Shown: positions 8,384 through 17,553, numbered from the stretch's first letter. The stretch is 26,469 nucleotides of DNA from UBA2386 sp046306335 (GCA_046306335.1 JBKDXM010000123.1:1-26469); one strand, 5' to 3'. Made by a program: numbers and translations. The notes: generated from the sequence alone by a model not told the origin.

Positions 8384-8980
8384 ATGGCGATGTTGTTGGG
8401 TTCGCGTTCGCGTTCGCGCGGGCGCGGTGGCGTCGGCAAGGTGGTGCGGCAACTGTGGGAGGCGTGCTTTGGTCGCGCCGCCTGGGTGCCTGAACCGGTG
8501 GCGAAGGCCAAGCTGCTGCCGCTGTGGATGGCGGTCGGGGCAGCGCTCGTCGCCTTCGTCGGCGGCTACTTCCTCGGCGGTCAGGCCGGGGGTGCTCCGA
8601 AGCCCCCGGTCGGCCTGCGGGCGGCGGCGGGCGCAGGCCCGGTGGCGCCGGGTTTCGTCGGCGAGTTCGACGCCCGGCCGTTGACCAGCAAGGCCTTCCT
8701 CGTCGCCCTCTACCCCGGCCAGCCCGAGGCCGCCGCCAAGGCCAGTGCCAAGGGCCTGTGCGACTGGCTGGCCGCGCGCAAGGTGCAGCGCGCCCGTCCG
8801 TATCCCTGGGCCACGGCCGCCGGGCAGACCTGGGGGGTGGCGGTGTACTACGACGGGCCGGCCGACGAGACGGCGACCCGCAATCTGCTGCAGGCGCTGC
8901 CGGCCGACGTTCCCGACCCCAACTTCCTCGAGTTGAGGAAGACGACCGAGGGCTGGCCGAAGGCCTATGTCGTTCGCTAG
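8384..8980 (+). CDS. Single-TM protein with a small C-terminal domain, unknown function
   Basis: A 198-residue protein I do not recognise. It has an Arg/Ser-rich cytoplasmic head (residues 5-15, SRSRSRGRGG-like), one membrane segment at about 44-66 (LLPLWMAVGAALVAFVGGYFLGG), a Gly/Pro linker, and a compact domain at about 95-198. That domain alternates strand and helix (FLVALYPG, then an Ala-rich helix, then WGVAVYYDG and a helix LLQAL) and loosely resembles SPOR-type peptidoglycan-binding domains. The evidence is too weak to name it one. The ATG at 8384 was chosen because the membrane anchor follows soon after; an upstream GTG is possible. It lies between the TPR gene and the small basic protein gene, all on the plus strand. 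Confidence 0.65.
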   Translation: MAMLLGSRSRSRGRGGVGKVVRQLWEACFGRAAWVPEPVAKAKLLPLWMAVGAALVAFVGGYFLGGQAGGAPKPPVGLRAAAGAGPVAPGFVGEFDARPLTSKAFLVALYPGQPEAAAKASAKGLCDWLAARKVQRARPYPWATAAGQTWGVAVYYDGPADETATRNLLQALPADVPDPNFLELRKTTEGWPKAYVVR

Positions 8981-9013
8981 ACTGCTCGGCCCTTTTCGCC
9001 CGCAGAATCCGTC

Positions 9014-9259
9014 ATGACGATCCACAGCAGTCTCAAGACCTCCACCTCCGGCGGCGGCCAGCGCAACGTCTGGACGCGCATCGAGCGCCTCGCCGCCCTG
9101 AAGAAGTCCGGCAAGTGGCAGGACGGCCAGCGCGTCGAGGGCCTGCCGAAGGTCCGCACGACGTTCAAGGCCAAGGCCAAGGCCAAGAAGGCGGACGCCG
9201 GCGAGGCCAAGCCGGCCGCCGGCGGCGCGGCCGCCAAGGCCGCTCCGGCCACGAAGTGA
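9014..9259 (+). CDS. PVC-group small basic protein (TIGR04137-like)
   Basis: An 81-residue, strongly basic protein. The N-terminal half (MTIHSSLKTSTSGGGQRNVW, then TRIERLAALKKSGKW) matches my memory of the small basic protein family restricted to Planctomycetes, Verrucomicrobia, Chlamydiae and Lentisphaerae: an HSSL start, an RNVxTRxER centre and a K-x-x-GKW end. The last 30 residues form a Lys/Ala-rich tail (KAKAKAKKADAGEAK) like histone H1-type or ribosome-associated tails. The function is unproven; a nucleic-acid or ribosome contact is inferred only from charge. It is the strongest taxonomic marker in the window. A strong hairpin follows 6 nt after the stop. Confidence 0.85.
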   Translation: MTIHSSLKTSTSGGGQRNVWTRIERLAALKKSGKWQDGQRVEGLPKVRTTFKAKAKAKKADAGEAKPAAGGAAAKAAPATK

Positions 9260-9265
9260 CGCGCC

Positions 9266-9290
9266 GCGGGGCGCGTCCGCGCGTCCCCGC
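9266..9290 (+). terminator. Terminator-like hairpin after the small basic protein gene
   Basis: GCGGGG (9266-9271) and CGCG (9272-9275) pair with CGCG (9280-9283) and CCCCGC (9285-9290), with a single bulged T and a TCCG loop. It starts 6 nt after the stop codon. No U-tract follows, as with the other hairpins in this window. Confidence 0.45.
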
Positions 9291-9335
9291 TGGTCGCTCG
9301 CGCGCTGTCGTCGGCCGGTGCGCCGACGTCGTGCC

Positions 9336-10202
9336 ATGGACCTGAAACAGGCCCTCAAGTCGATCGAAGGCAAGGCGCAGACCGCGTCCTCGGCAAAGCC
9401 CGGCGTGGCGATGCCGAAGGCGCCGCTCATCGAGGTCTTCCACTCGGTGCAGGGCGAAGGCCGCTTCGTGGGCGTGCCGATGGCGTTCGTGCGCCTCGCG
9501 ACGTGCCCGCTGCGCTGCCTCTACTGCGACACGCCCAACAGCTACGAAGCGCCGCCGCGACTGCCGGTGCGCACGGGCGTCCGCGAACTGCACGAACCCA
9601 ACCCGGTCGCCGCCGACCGCGCCGCCGAACTGGTGCGCCAGGTCGTCGCCGCCAGCGAGCCCGGCGCGCGCCAGAGCCGCGTCAGCGTGACCGGCGGCGA
9701 GCCGCTCGTGTTCCCCGAGTGGGTGCGCGAGTTCGGCCGGCAGGTGCGCGGCAAGGGCCTGCGCGTGCACCTCGAGACCGCGGCCGTGCATCCCGACGCA
9801 CTGCAGAAGTGCGTCGACCAGATCGACCACCTGAGCGCCGACTACAAGCTGCCCGAGACGCTCGGCGCGCCGGCGAAGGCCGAATTCGCGCTCGCGCCGG
9901 GCCAGGGCTTCGGCGCGCTGCATCGCCGCTGCTGCGAGATCGCGCTGCAGCGCGGCGCCTCCGTCGACGTGAAGATCGTGCTGACCGACAAGACCGGTGA
10001 CGCCGCCGTCGAGCGCGCGCTCGCCGACCTCGCGCCGGTGCGCGAGAAGATCCTGCTCGTGCTGCAGCCGGCGACGCCGTTCGGCGCGGTGGCGAAGTCC
10101 GTCGCGCGCCTCGACCTGATGCGTTACCTCGCCATGGCGCAGCGCGCCCAGTTCGACGTGCGCGTGCTGCCGCAGGTGCACAAGTCGCTGCAGGTGCCGT
10201 GA
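9336..10202 (+). CDS. queE: 7-carboxy-7-deazaguanine synthase (radical SAM)
   Basis: A 288-residue radical SAM enzyme that converts 6-carboxy-5,6,7,8-tetrahydropterin into 7-carboxy-7-deazaguanine, the ring-contraction step of queuosine and other 7-deazapurine pathways. The motif EVFHSVQGEGRFVG (33-46) is the QueE substrate/SAM entry signature. The iron-sulfur motif is C57-x3-C61-x2-C64 in CPLRCLYCDTPNSY. TGGEPL at 119-124 is the SAM-binding GGE motif. QueE proteins are usually about 210-250 residues; this one has a roughly 28-residue N-terminal extension before the core. The ATG at 9336 is preferred over an in-frame ATG 18 nt upstream because it keeps the extension shortest. No queC, queD or queF is adjacent. 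Confidence 0.93.
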   Translation: MDLKQALKSIEGKAQTASSAKPGVAMPKAPLIEVFHSVQGEGRFVGVPMAFVRLATCPLRCLYCDTPNSYEAPPRLPVRTGVRELHEPNPVAADRAAELVRQVVAASEPGARQSRVSVTGGEPLVFPEWVREFGRQVRGKGLRVHLETAAVHPDALQKCVDQIDHLSADYKLPETLGAPAKAEFALAPGQGFGALHRRCCEIALQRGASVDVKIVLTDKTGDAAVERALADLAPVREKILLVLQPATPFGAVAKSVARLDLMRYLAMAQRAQFDVRVLPQVHKSLQVP

Positions 10203-10270
10203 ACGGCGCCGCGCCGGTCGGCTGGGCCATGACCGTGCGCGCTTCCTGCCGCGCCGACGGCGGCCCGCGA

Positions 10271-10276
10271 TAACCT
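10271..10276 (+). promoter_or_regulatory. Putative -10 box (TAACCT) 8 nt before the start codon
   Basis: TAACCT lies 8 nt upstream of the ATG at 10285, so a transcript from it would be leaderless or nearly so. A -35 element is not clear. This is one of several genes here with a TAnnnT box close to the start and no Shine-Dalgarno sequence. Confidence 0.3.
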
Positions 10277-10284
10277 GACGGCCA

Positions 10285-11445
10285 ATGCGAACGCTGCTCG
10301 CCGCCTGCTGCGCGCTGCTCGGGGCGTGGTTCCTGCCCGCCCAGGACGCCGCGCCGTCGTGCAAGCCCTGCTTCCACCGCGGCACCCAGCCGTGCAGCAA
10401 GCACGGCAAGTGGCTCGACGTCGAGACGGGGCCGGTCGCGCGCATGTGCAGCGTCGTCGCCGAGTGCAAGGCGTGCAGCGGCGCGCTCGCGGTCGACTGC
10501 CGGCACTGCGCCAACACGGCGGCGGAGGCCGGTCTCGCCGAACGCCAGCGCCTCGCGCGCGAGTGGCTCGCCGCGCGCCGCAAGCAGGTCGACGCGCTCA
10601 CGGCGCGCGAGCCGTACCTGCACCTGCAGACGCCGCACTTCGACCTCGCCTCGTCGCTGAAGCCGACGACGATCGGCCGCGACAAGATCGACCCGCACGC
10701 CCGGCTGCACCTCTACGGCGAGCGCCTGGAGCAGTTGCGCGCGAAGTTCCTCGCGACGTTCGAACTCACCGACGCCGACGTGCCCGACCGCATGCTGGTC
10801 GTGCTCAGCGAGGAAGCGAAGGACCAGCAGGTGCTCGGGCCGCGCCTGACCGGGCTCGGGCCGGCGGCTGCGATCGGCCTCAAGCTGATGGGGCCCGAGT
10901 ACGTCTACACGGTCTACCACGACCGCCGGTCCTTTCCCGACGACGAGGCGCTGCACCGGGCCGTCGTGCACAACGTCGCGCATCTGCTGCTCAGCCAGAT
11001 GCGCACGGCGATGTGGTTCGGCAACCGCGGTCACGGATGGCTCGACGAGGGCATCCCGCACTGGTTCGAGGAGACCGTCGTCGGCAAGTGCACGAACTTC
11101 TGCTTCGAGGAGATCCTGTTGCAGACGCCGGCGAGCTTCAAGGGCGGCAAGTGGCGTCCGGCGGTGCGCCGCATCGTCGACGAGGGCAAGGCGACGCCGT
11201 TCGCCGAGTTCGCCTCGAAGAACAGCGACCAGCTGTCGTTCGTCGAGCACGCGCTGTGCTTCGCGTTCGTCGACTTCCTGCTGCAATCGCAGGGCGGCGC
11301 GAAGTTCCGCGACTTCCTGCGCCTGGTGAAGAAGGAGACGCCGACGCGCGACGCGCTGCAGCAGGCCTTCGGCTACACTTCGCTGACGATCGACGAAGCC
11401 TTCCGCCAATGGGTGAAAGAGCACTACTCTCCGCTGCCGGGTTGA
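10285..11445 (+). CDS. Secreted Cys-rich protein with degenerate gluzincin (HExxH to HNxxH) peptidase domain
   Basis: A 386-residue exported protein. A signal peptide covers about residues 1-20. The next 60 residues carry eight cysteines (26, 29, 37, 55, 61, 64, 72, 75) in CxxC-type pairs that could bind zinc or form disulfides. Residues about 225-260 look like a peptidase-MA/DUF1570-type metallopeptidase core, VVHNVAHLLL followed 22 residues after the second histidine by GWLDEGIPHWFEE. The zinc ligands H229, H233 and E255 are present, but the catalytic glutamate of HExxH is replaced by N230. The protein could therefore bind zinc without cleaving peptides, acting as a pseudoenzyme, or use another base. 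Its 3' end overlaps the next gene by 37 nt, so the two are likely co-expressed. Confidence 0.8.
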   Translation: MRTLLAACCALLGAWFLPAQDAAPSCKPCFHRGTQPCSKHGKWLDVETGPVARMCSVVAECKACSGALAVDCRHCANTAAEAGLAERQRLAREWLAARRKQVDALTAREPYLHLQTPHFDLASSLKPTTIGRDKIDPHARLHLYGERLEQLRAKFLATFELTDADVPDRMLVVLSEEAKDQQVLGPRLTGLGPAAAIGLKLMGPEYVYTVYHDRRSFPDDEALHRAVVHNVAHLLLSQMRTAMWFGNRGHGWLDEGIPHWFEETVVGKCTNFCFEEILLQTPASFKGGKWRPAVRRIVDEGKATPFAEFASKNSDQLSFVEHALCFAFVDFLLQSQGGAKFRDFLRLVKKETPTRDALQQAFGYTSLTIDEAFRQWVKEHYSPLPG

Positions 11446-12932
11446 TCCTCGTCGCGGCGTTCGCGGCCGAAGCCGCCGCGCAAGGCATGGCGACGCGCGA
11501 GAGCTGGAACTACCTGCACGTCGAGGCGCGCCGTGCCGAGGTCCGCCGCGAACTCGCCGGGCGCGACGACGCCACGGTCGCGGCCGTCGCACGCCTGCTG
11601 GCGGCGCCGCCCGAAGGCAATCCGTTCGCGCCGACGACCGCAGCGCTGGCGCGGCTGCGCGGCGTCGCGGACGACGACGCCTTCCGACTGCGGATGGCGA
11701 TCGGCGCGTTCCTGCTGCCCGAGATCTGCGATCCGGAGGCCGCCAACGAGATCTGCCGCGACGTCCACGTCAGCCCGTTCCTGGGGCAGACGCTGCCGTT
11801 TCCCGCCAAGGCGACGTTCGACGTCGAAGTGCGCGACGCCGGCGGCGCCGTGGTGTGGACCGGCGCCATCCGCCAGGACACCGACGAACGCGACGTGCGC
11901 ATGGCGCGGCCGACGATCGCCGTTCCCGGCGCGGAACTGGCGGACGGCGCGCACACGGCGACCGTGCGGACCCGCTTGGGCGATGCCGCGCCGACGGCGG
12001 CAGACCCGTGCGTGCGCTGGACCTTCCACGTCCTGCGCGGCTACCAGGCGCGCGCGGAGGCTGCGTTGGCCGCGGCGCGCGATCGGACCGACGACGCCCG
12101 CAGCGACGACGGCGCCATCGTGCGCGGACTCGCCGAACGTGTCCGCATGGCCTACTTCGGCGAGCCGTTCGTCGGCCAGAGCGATGCCGTCGCCGACCTG
12201 GCGCGCCTGGAGCAGGCGCTGGCCAACGTGGCCGCCGCGCGTCCGGCGGCACATGGCCTCGGCGGCGATCTGGCGCTGGCGATTCCGTTCGCGGACCGCG
12301 GCGCGGCCCTGCCGGCGCTGGTGCGGCGGGCCAAGGGCACTGGCGCGCGGCCGCTGGTCGTCGTCGCCGCCGGCGCGCCGACCCTCGATGGCCGCTCCGA
12401 CCGGCCGGCGCTGCCGGTCGTTCGCCTGCCCGGTTGGGCGGCGAGCGAATGGCCCGCGTTCGGCCGCGCCGACGACTGGCACGTGGCGTTCCTCGCATCG
12501 CCGGGTGGCGGCGTCGACTACGCCGTGGCCCTTGCGGCCGCGATCCCGTGGCTCGTGCGCCACTGCGGCGCTGCGCCGGACGCCGTGGTGCTGGTCGCCG
12601 AGCGCGAAGCGGCGACCGTGGCGGCGTTCGCGCTCGCGCGCCTGCGCGCGGCGCTGGCCGCCGCGTGCTTCGTCGATGGCGGCGCCCGGATGGCAGCCAC
12701 GGCGGCCGCGGCGGACGGCCTGCCGATCGCCTACCTGCCGTCGGTTGCCGTCGACGGCGTCGACGGCGGCGCCATCGCCCGCACGCTCGACTTCGTCGCC
12801 GCGCGCCGCGACCAGAAGCAGCCGGCACCGCGCGCCGAGCGTTTGTCGGCGCCGTTGCCGGCGTGGCAGTTCGGACTGTCCGGCTCGGCCGACGTCGTCG
12901 CCGGCTTCGTGCGGCGGGCGCTCGCCCGCTGA
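11409..12932 (+). CDS. Secreted protein of unknown function, possible degenerate alpha/beta hydrolase
   Basis: A 507-residue protein I do not recognise. The ATG at 11409 lies inside the end of the preceding gene (37-nt overlap) and gives a good signal peptide (hydrophobic 5-22, cleavage after AAA near residue 24). The middle segment (FDVEVRDAGGAVVWTG) reads as a beta-sandwich. The C-terminal half alternates strands and helices (ARPLVVVAAGAP; DAVVLVAEREAATVAAFALARL; GLPIAYLPSV) in the rhythm of an alpha/beta hydrolase. The nucleophile-elbow position reads AEREA and not GxSxG, so a catalytic serine is not apparent. A role beside the degenerate peptidase-like protein is suggested only by the gene overlap. 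Confidence 0.65.
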   Translation: MGERALLSAAGLILVAAFAAEAAAQGMATRESWNYLHVEARRAEVRRELAGRDDATVAAVARLLAAPPEGNPFAPTTAALARLRGVADDDAFRLRMAIGAFLLPEICDPEAANEICRDVHVSPFLGQTLPFPAKATFDVEVRDAGGAVVWTGAIRQDTDERDVRMARPTIAVPGAELADGAHTATVRTRLGDAAPTAADPCVRWTFHVLRGYQARAEAALAAARDRTDDARSDDGAIVRGLAERVRMAYFGEPFVGQSDAVADLARLEQALANVAAARPAAHGLGGDLALAIPFADRGAALPALVRRAKGTGARPLVVVAAGAPTLDGRSDRPALPVVRLPGWAASEWPAFGRADDWHVAFLASPGGGVDYAVALAAAIPWLVRHCGAAPDAVVLVAEREAATVAAFALARLRAALAAACFVDGGARMAATAAAADGLPIAYLPSVAVDGVDGGAIARTLDFVAARRDQKQPAPRAERLSAPLPAWQFGLSGSADVVAGFVRRALAR

Positions 12933-13004
12933 TCGATCGGCGCAGCGATCGCCGCCTTCTGACGCCGGGCGGTCGCGCCGGCCGTGTCGTCCTGCCGCCG
13001 CGGG

Positions 13005-13370
13005 TCAGCGGGGTTCGGGCAGGAACTCGCGCACGAGCGCGACGAGGTCGCGCGGCCGGATGGGCTTGCAGATCCACGCGCCCGGCCACAACTCGACGTG
13101 CGAGAGGCCGACGTCGCGACGGTCGGCGCCGCTGACGACGATGACCGGCAGGTCGCGCAGCCCGGCGCCGCGCAGGTCGCGCAGCACGTCGCCCCCGGAA
13201 CGCCGCGGCAGGCTCATGTCGAGCACGACCGCGTTCGGCCGCCGCTGCGCGATGCGCGTCCGCGCCTGCAAGCCGTCCCTGCACACGTCGACCTCGAGGC
13301 CGTCGCGCGCGAGCGCCTGCGCGAAGATCTGCGCCGTCAGCGGATCGTCCTCGACCACCAGCACGCGCAT
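13005..13370 (-). CDS. Single-domain response regulator (receiver)
   Basis: A 121-residue receiver domain with no output domain. The acidic pair E7-D8-D9 is in VLVVEDD, the phospho-acceptor is D51 (VVLDMSLP), the switch Ser is S80 (VIVVSGA), and the conserved Lys is K102 (CKPIRP). All key residues for phosphotransfer are present, so it should be phosphorylated by a histidine kinase and act through protein contact, in the manner of CheY or DivK. No kinase is adjacent. The start is set at the ATG where the domain begins. An in-frame ATG at 13460 would add 30 low-complexity residues and cannot be excluded. It converges with the secreted-protein gene ending at 12932. Confidence 0.85.
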   Translation of the reverse strand: MRVLVVEDDPLTAQIFAQALARDGLEVDVCRDGLQARTRIAQRRPNAVVLDMSLPRRSGGDVLRDLRGAGLRDLPVIVVSGADRRDVGLSHVELWPGAWICKPIRPRDLVALVREFLPEPR

Positions 13371-13602
13371 CGTCGGCTGCGTCCGCCGGTTCGTCGTCGC
13401 GGCGCACGGTTGGGCGACCGCCGGTGCGGCGGCCTGCAGGGCTGTGGACGGTGCGGTCATGGCGCGGATCGGGCTTCCCGCCGATGGCATCGGCCGTTGC
13501 GCTGCCGCGACTCAAGCGCCGGTTGCCAGCGCGGCACGCCTGCTCGCGGCCGCAAGGTCGCCGCCGAGCCATGGCGCTGCTACTGCTGCGTCCGCGGTCC
13601 GA

Positions 13603-13668
13603 GCCTTCGCTCCAGCCGCGCAACCATGCGCCGGATCGGCGCGCGTCCCGTGGCGCGGCTCCTACGCC
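13603..13668 (+). repeat. Intergenic double-hairpin repeat, copy c
   Basis: Hairpin 1 is GCGCCG, loop GAT, CGGCGC (13628-13642). Hairpin 2 is GCGTC, loop CCGT, GGCGC (13643-13656), with one G-U pair. Bases 13603-13651 align by eye with 23041-23089 at 40 of 49 positions, and bases 13628-13656 align with 14382-14410 at 26 of 29. The copy reaches into the methyltransferase stop codon (13662-13664). The rest of the gap from 13371 holds no gene I can support. Confidence 0.6.
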
Positions 13669-14297
13669 GGGTCCGGCGGTGCGCAGAGCACGAGCGTCTG
13701 CTCCGAGACGAAGCGGCACAGGCTGCGGACGCAAAGGGGCTGCAGTCCTGCCTCGCGGCACTCCGCCAGGAAGGCCGCGCGGCGCACGCTCGATCGGCCC
13801 GAGCGCCGTTTGCCGGCCCAGCGGCGGACGACGCGGCGCAGCCCCGGCAGCGTCATGCTGTCGAAGAACGAGACGATCACGACGCCCCGGGCGACGCGGG
13901 CGAGTTCGCGCAGGATGGCGACGCGCTCCGCGGCGGTCGGGATGTGCTGCAGCAGACGGTGGCACAGCACCCCGGCAAAGGCCCGGTCGCGGAACGGCAG
14001 CGCCTGGGCGCTCGCGCACGCGCGGCGCGGCAGGCCGTCGGCGGCCTGCAGCATGGCGGCGTCGCGGTCGACGGCCACGGCCGGCCCGGGCAGTTCGGCG
14101 GTCAGGCGACCGGCGCCGGCGGGCACGTCGAGCCACGAGCCGGGAGTGAGCCGGCCGGTTGCCGCGGCCTGCGCCAGCAACGCCTGCAGCACTGCGCGTT
14201 CGCGGCGGTCGGTCCGCGGCCCCGTGCCGCTGTGGAAACGCTCGTCGCGGTAACGCTGCGCGTAGCCGGGTTCGCGGTGGTATGGCGTCTCGGCCAC
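13662..14297 (-). CDS. Class I SAM-dependent methyltransferase
   Basis: A 211-residue methyltransferase of the type-11 kind. The SAM-binding motif I is WLDVPAGAGRLTAEL (55-69), motif II contains VDRD (76-79) with the ribose-binding acid, and the later motif CHRLLQHIP (112-120) matches the HVLEHLP-like segment of small-molecule methyltransferases. The remaining helices and strands (VVIVSFFDS) fit the fold. The substrate is unknown. I chose the GTG at 14297 because the protein similarity pattern starts just after it and a -10-like TAGGCT box lies 7 nt upstream. The longer ATG at 14423 would run through a repeat. Glycine-rich motif I has GAG in place of the commoner GTG, which is still acceptable. 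Confidence 0.8.
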   Translation of the reverse strand: MAETPYHREPGYAQRYRDERFHSGTGPRTDRRERAVLQALLAQAAATGRLTPGSWLDVPAGAGRLTAELPGPAVAVDRDAAMLQAADGLPRRACASAQALPFRDRAFAGVLCHRLLQHIPTAAERVAILRELARVARGVVIVSFFDSMTLPGLRRVVRRWAGKRRSGRSSVRRAAFLAECREAGLQPLCVRSLCRFVSEQTLVLCAPPDPA

Positions 14298-14304
14298 GCT
14301 GCCG

Positions 14305-14334
14305 AGCCTAGGAGTCCGTGTCGCGGAATGCCAC
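14305..14334 (-). promoter_or_regulatory. Putative methyltransferase promoter
   Basis: On the minus strand GTGGCA (14334-14329), an 18-nt spacer, then TAGGCT (14310-14305). The GTG start codon follows after 7 nt. The spacer sequence itself is shared with copy a near 5261, so promoter and repeat signals overlap. Confidence 0.35.
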
Positions 14335-14336
14335 GC
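14305..14336 (-). repeat. Intergenic repeat, start-proximal variant (copy d)
   Basis: On the minus strand this reads GCGTGGCATTCCGCGACACG then GACTCCTAGGC. It closely follows copy a at 5261-5291 (GCGTGGCCTTCCGTGGCGCG then GACTCCTAATC). It also forms an imperfect inverted repeat with copy e at 14392-14421. Both a and d sit immediately upstream of a start codon, in the same orientation as the gene. Confidence 0.5.
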
Positions 14337-14381
14337 CACCCGGCAGGTGTCGGCGCGACCGGTCGCTCGCCGCCGATCCTC

Positions 14382-14410
14382 GCGCCGGAGCGGCGCGCGT
14401 CCCGCGACGC
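14382..14410 (+). repeat. Intergenic double-hairpin repeat, copy e
   Basis: Hairpin 1 is GCGCCG, loop GAG, CGGCGC (14382-14396). Hairpin 2 is GCGTC, loop CCGC, GACGC (14397-14410). It differs from copy c at only three of 29 positions. It lies in the divergent gap between the methyltransferase and PilZ genes. Confidence 0.6.
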
Positions 14411-14484
14411 AGGCACTCAGCAAAGACCCGAATACGCTTCAGTCGGCCGCACGGCGCCGCCGATGCCCGGGTGGAAGTGGAGCC

Positions 14485-14778
14485 ATGAAGCAAGACAAGA
14501 CGAATCCGCGCATCCGTGGTCGGCAGTCGCCCCGCGTCGATCTGCAGAGCGATGTCACCATCGAACTCGACGCCAACACGCTGGTCGGTTCGGGCGACAA
14601 CATCTCGCTGCAGGGCGTGTTCTTCACCACCGACGAACCGATCACCGTGTCGGTGCAGGTCGCCGAGCACGGTGTCGTGCGCGGCAAGCTGGTCCGGCTG
14701 GAGTCGATGGGCGACGGCCGCATCGGCATCGCCGTGCGCTTCGACGAGGTGCAGCCGCACCTGATGCCGCAGCAGTGA
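14485..14778 (+). CDS. PilZ-domain c-di-GMP-binding protein
   Basis: A 97-residue single-domain protein. The two c-di-GMP motifs are present: RQSPR at 13-17 (RxxxR) and NISLQG at 39-44 (D/N-x-S-x-x-G). The rest alternates strands as expected for the PilZ barrel (GVFFTTDEPITVSVQV; GRIGIAVRF). It would bind cyclic di-GMP in the cytoplasm and act through a partner; no diguanylate cyclase or motility gene is in the window. The ATG has a good Shine-Dalgarno, GGAG 4 nt upstream within GTGGAAGTGGAGCC, one of the few clear ones here. It is followed 41 nt later by the DUF2058-like gene. Confidence 0.9.
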   Translation: MKQDKTNPRIRGRQSPRVDLQSDVTIELDANTLVGSGDNISLQGVFFTTDEPITVSVQVAEHGVVRGKLVRLESMGDGRIGIAVRFDEVQPHLMPQQ

Positions 14779-14783
14779 GGCCC

Positions 14784-14811
14784 TTGGCCGCAAGGCCGCG
14801 GCGGCTACCGT
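14784..14811 (+). promoter_or_regulatory. Putative promoter of the DUF2058-like gene
   Basis: TTGGCC (14784-14789), a 16-nt spacer, and TACCGT (14806-14811), with the ATG only 8 nt further on. The -35 half overlaps a small hairpin CCTTG-GCCG-CAAGG that could also attenuate read-through from the PilZ gene. Confidence 0.4.
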
Positions 14812-14819
14812 AGCGCGCG

Positions 14820-15317
14820 ATGAGCCTGCGCGACCAGTTGAAGAAGGCCAACCTGCTGTCCGACAAGGACCACAAGCGCCTCGCCCACGAGGCGCGCGTC
14901 GAACGCGCCGAGAAGGGGCGCGACCAGCTCGAAGCCGAGGCAAAGGCGCGCGAGCAGGAATTGGCCGGGCTCGCCGCCAAGGAGCGCGAGCGCACCAAGG
15001 CCGAGCAGGACGCGCTCGATCGCCAGCGCAAGCAGCGCGAAGAACTCGCCGCCGTGCACGCGCTGCTCGCCGACGCGCGCAAGCCCGGCTCGGGCACGGT
15101 GAAGTTCTACTTCGCGGCGCCCGATGGCTCGCTGCCGTGGCTCGAGTTGGCGCCGCGCGAGGCCCAGGAAGTGCGGGCCGGCCAGCTCTGCGTCGTGCGC
15201 GGCGGGCCGGCGGGCGCCCACGTCTATCGTCTGTTGCCGCTGGAGGCGACGCGGCGAGTCGCCCGCGTGCTGCCCGACGCGGTGGTGTTCGCGCCCCGCG
15301 GCTTGCTCGCCGGCTGA
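14820..15317 (+). CDS. DUF2058-like coiled-coil protein
   Basis: A 165-residue protein. It begins MSLRDQLKKANLLSDKDHKR, close to the start of DUF2058 proteins (YaiL-like), which have SLRDQLLKAGL followed by a basic helix. Residues about 20-85 are a long charged coiled coil (EKGRDQLEAEAKAREQEL and similar). The C-terminal part (VKFYFAAPDGSLPWLEL; QLCVVRGG; HVYRLLPLEAT) is a small beta-rich domain, as in that family. The molecular function is not established; the family has been described loosely as nucleoprotein-associated. It converges with pnp, whose stop codon lies 91 nt beyond. Confidence 0.75.
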   Translation: MSLRDQLKKANLLSDKDHKRLAHEARVERAEKGRDQLEAEAKAREQELAGLAAKERERTKAEQDALDRQRKQREELAAVHALLADARKPGSGTVKFYFAAPDGSLPWLELAPREAQEVRAGQLCVVRGGPAGAHVYRLLPLEATRRVARVLPDAVVFAPRGLLAG

Positions 15318-15408
15318 ACGCCCGGAACGACCCTGCTGCCGGCCGACTCGACCGGTGCGTGCGCGCGCCGGCAAGCGCCGGGCGTGGTCGCCGCGCGGGC
15401 GAGCCGGC

Positions 15409-17496
<2,088 letters not shown>

Positions 17497-17553
17497 GGCG
17501 GGGCAGTGTCGGGATCGGCGGCGGCGCGGCAACCCTGCAGCGGCGGGGCCCGG

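Noticed and set aside
12933..13004. CGATCG repeats between convergent genes as a terminator
   Set aside because: The possible stem is only 6 bp and made of a self-complementary hexamer; no U-tract is present.
15318..15385. ACGCCCGG/CCGGGCGT inverted repeat between the DUF2058-like gene and pnp
   Set aside because: The 8-bp arms are 52 nt apart in GC-rich DNA, which is likely chance and not a shared terminator.
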